NCBI GenBank assembly: GCA_030633015.1
Contig: DAOVTR010000060.1
Location: forward strand, 1-7,998
Origin: Bdellovibrionales bacterium
GTDB lineage: Bacteria; Bdellovibrionota; Bacteriovoracia; Bacteriovoracales; Bacteriovoracaceae
Reading direction: 5' to 3'
Length of the DNA: 7,998 nucleotides
This document shows positions 6,867-7,998 of this stretch, one piece after another (within the stretch, counting starts at the first letter, position 1; each line of letters begins with the position of its first letter). The position numbers and the translations under genes are program-made. The notes beneath the pieces are model-generated. The model saw only the letters and a list, made by a program, of their open reading frames with translations. It did no database searches and was not told the DNA's origin.

Positions 6867-7592
6867 TTATAGTTGACCGAGTATTTTTTTTATTCTGAGT
6901 AGAAATACTGTAAAAATTGCTTCAAAAATAATAGATTGATTCATTTTTGATTGTCCATCTCTACGTTCCGTAAAAATGATTGGATATTCTGTGACCTTTA
7001 GTCCTTTTGACCATATTTTATAATTCAGTTCCAATTGAAATGAGTAACCATTAGAGATAATTTTATCTAAATTTATTGATTCGAGTGCTTTTCTGGTAAA
7101 ACATTTAAATCCACCAGTTGTATCTTTTATTGGAATACCAGTTATTATTCGAGTATAAATTGAAGCACCATAGGAGAGAAGAAGCCTTTTAAAGGGCCAA
7201 TTAATAATTCTGATTCCATCAATATAACGTGAACCAATCACTAGGTCTGCTTTTTGGGCAGTTTCAAGTAAATGAGGAAGGTCGTTGGGATCATGAGAAA
7301 AATCACAGTCCATCTCATAGATATAATTATAATTTTTATCTAAGGCCCATTTGAAGCCTGTTACATATGCTGTTCCAAGCCCTAGTTTTTCCTCTCTTTT
7401 TAGAAGATGTAGTTTAGGAAATAATGATTTTAGCTCTTCTACTTTTTTGGCAGTGTTATCAGGAGAGTTATCATCAATAATAAGTAGGCTTAGATCAGGG
7501 CTCTGAGAAAAAACTGCGTTGATCATTTTTTCAATATTTTCAATTTCATTATAAGTTGGAATTATAACTAGAGCTTCATTAAAAGGTAGCAA
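6867..7592 (-). CDS. Polyprenol-phosphate mannose synthase-like glycosyltransferase (GT2, DPM1 type)
   Basis: This family transfers a sugar, usually mannose from GDP-mannose, to a polyprenyl phosphate on the cytoplasmic face of the membrane. The product is a lipid-linked donor for glycosylation outside the membrane. The 241-residue protein shows the full GT2 pattern: IPTYNE (11-16), DDNSPD (40-45), GLGTAY (71-76), the metal-binding MDCDFSHDP (Asp95, Asp97), GSRYIDG (120-126), DTTGGFKCF (157-165), GYSFQLEL and ERRDGQSKM (209-217). It is the single-domain form without C-terminal membrane helices. The donor could be glucose or another sugar. The start is a TTG with AGGAGA six bases upstream. No ATG fits, as the next Met is residue 23, inside the fold. 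It is probably co-transcribed with the DCC protein gene 27 bases upstream. Confidence 0.9.
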   Translation of the reverse strand: MLPFNEALVIIPTYNEIENIEKMINAVFSQSPDLSLLIIDDNSPDNTAKKVEELKSLFPKLHLLKREEKLGLGTAYVTGFKWALDKNYNYIYEMDCDFSHDPNDLPHLLETAQKADLVIGSRYIDGIRIINWPFKRLLLSYGASIYTRIITGIPIKDTTGGFKCFTRKALESINLDKIISNGYSFQLELNYKIWSKGLKVTEYPIIFTERRDGQSKMNQSIIFEAIFTVFLLRIKKILGQL

Positions 7593-7598
7593 ATAAAA

Positions 7599-7604
7599 TC
7601 TCCT
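7599..7604 (-). promoter_or_regulatory. Ribosome site that fixes the TTG start of the glycosyltransferase
   Basis: On the minus strand AGGAGA lies six bases ahead of TTG (7590-7592). That TTG precedes the conserved first strand and IPTYNE motif by about ten codons, so the start choice is well supported. Confidence 0.75.
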
Positions 7605-7619
7605 GTAAAAGTACTCTTA

Positions 7620-7998
7620 TTATCTACAATTTGGACATCGGTTAAGCAAGTATTCTCGACATTTTTGTGCTTTATCATAAAAAAAATCAACTGTTTTTTT
7701 TCCAGCATCAGTTTCCATCAGCCAAGCAATTTTTGATACTTTTGGAAAAGATTTAGCTATATGAGTAATCGCATCTGCACCTTTATAAATTTTAAAGTCA
7801 TGATCTAATATATGTAGTTCTTTTTCACAATCTTCCTTTTTAAGTTGGGGATAAACAGAAAAAATATTAGAGTTGTGTATTGAGACAATTGTATAAGTAT
7901 TATTGGCCCCCAGTTTCTCAAGGCCTCTTTTAAAACGTTCACACAACGTACATTGGTCATCATATAATAAGCAAGGTAGAGAATAGTTATTATCATCC
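7620..7998 (-). CDS. DCC-family (DUF393, YuxK-like) thiol protein, 5' end cut by the window edge
   Basis: The frame stays open to the right edge, so the start codon lies beyond it. About 125 residues are visible, close to the family's full length. Reading begins DDNNYSLPCLLYDDQCTLCERF. This contains the family hallmark D-x-x-C-x-x-C (the two Cys codons are at 7950-7952 and 7941-7943) right after the first beta strand, as in thioredoxin-fold proteins. The middle carries VSIHN, HILD and KGADAI (G-x-x-A), and the C terminus ends with a second pair, CPNC. The family is thought to include thiol-disulfide oxidoreductases, but substrates are mostly unknown. A TTG at 7944-7946 falls between the two N-terminal cysteines and cannot be the start. 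The gene precedes the glycosyltransferase by 27 bases on the same strand. Confidence 0.85.
   Translation of the reverse strand, partial: DDNNYSLPCLLYDDQCTLCERFKRGLEKLGANNTYTIVSIHNSNIFSVYPQLKKEDCEKELHILDHDFKIYKGADAITHIAKSFPKVSKIAWLMETDAGKKTVDFFYDKAQKCREYLLNRCPNCR

Noticed and set aside
6880..6909. AGTATTT/AAATACT inverted repeat just inside the 3' end of the glycosyltransferase gene, considered as a terminator for the convergent gene
   Set aside because: The loop is 16 bases, the stem is AT-rich and the T-run lies within the loop region, so it does not have intrinsic terminator form.

Overview
This AT-rich window (by eye about a third G+C, not counted) comes from a bacterial chromosome. Genes are tightly packed. 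The lipobox protein with a non-Asp +2 residue and a second secreted protein point to a Gram-negative cell. My best guess is a Bdellovibrionota/Bacteriovoracales-type or other low-GC proteobacterial-like lineage. That guess rests only on composition and gene character and is not proven. No tRNA, rRNA, CRISPR array, insertion sequence or phage gene is visible.

Left part (1-2480): gpmI, the cofactor-independent phosphoglycerate mutase, lies on the minus strand. It is divergent from a small lipoprotein gene at 1810-2415. The 256-bp divergent spacer is the most structured non-coding stretch here. It holds a pair of inverted GTGTCAA/TTGACAC boxes, a GC-rich 8-bp hairpin and candidate promoters in both directions. 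The lipoprotein gene ends at a good intrinsic terminator.

Centre (2587-5944): a stand-alone gene encodes a protein with an E...GFD-x8-ExK signature, which suggests a PD-(D/E)XK-type nuclease domain. It is followed by a compact set of three genes: ahcY (S-adenosylhomocysteine hydrolase, short human-like form), rpiB (ribose/allose-phosphate isomerase B, 1 bp after ahcY) and a polytopic membrane protein with a conserved-looking EEISWGQR...FHNL signature (3 bp after rpiB). AhcY clears S-adenosylhomocysteine from methylation reactions and RpiB interconverts pentose phosphates. The membrane protein's role is unknown.

Right part (6044-7998): a secreted, cysteine-containing protein of unknown function runs on the plus strand. 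It abuts tail-to-tail, with a 1-bp gap, a minus-strand pair: a DCC-family thiol protein, whose gene runs off the right edge, followed by a DPM1-like polyprenol-phosphate sugar transferase with a TTG start.

Most of the window is ordinary housekeeping. The items most worth a second look are the nuclease-like orphan, the membrane protein with acidic/His motifs, and the structured divergent spacer. I do not see a convincing multi-gene novel system.
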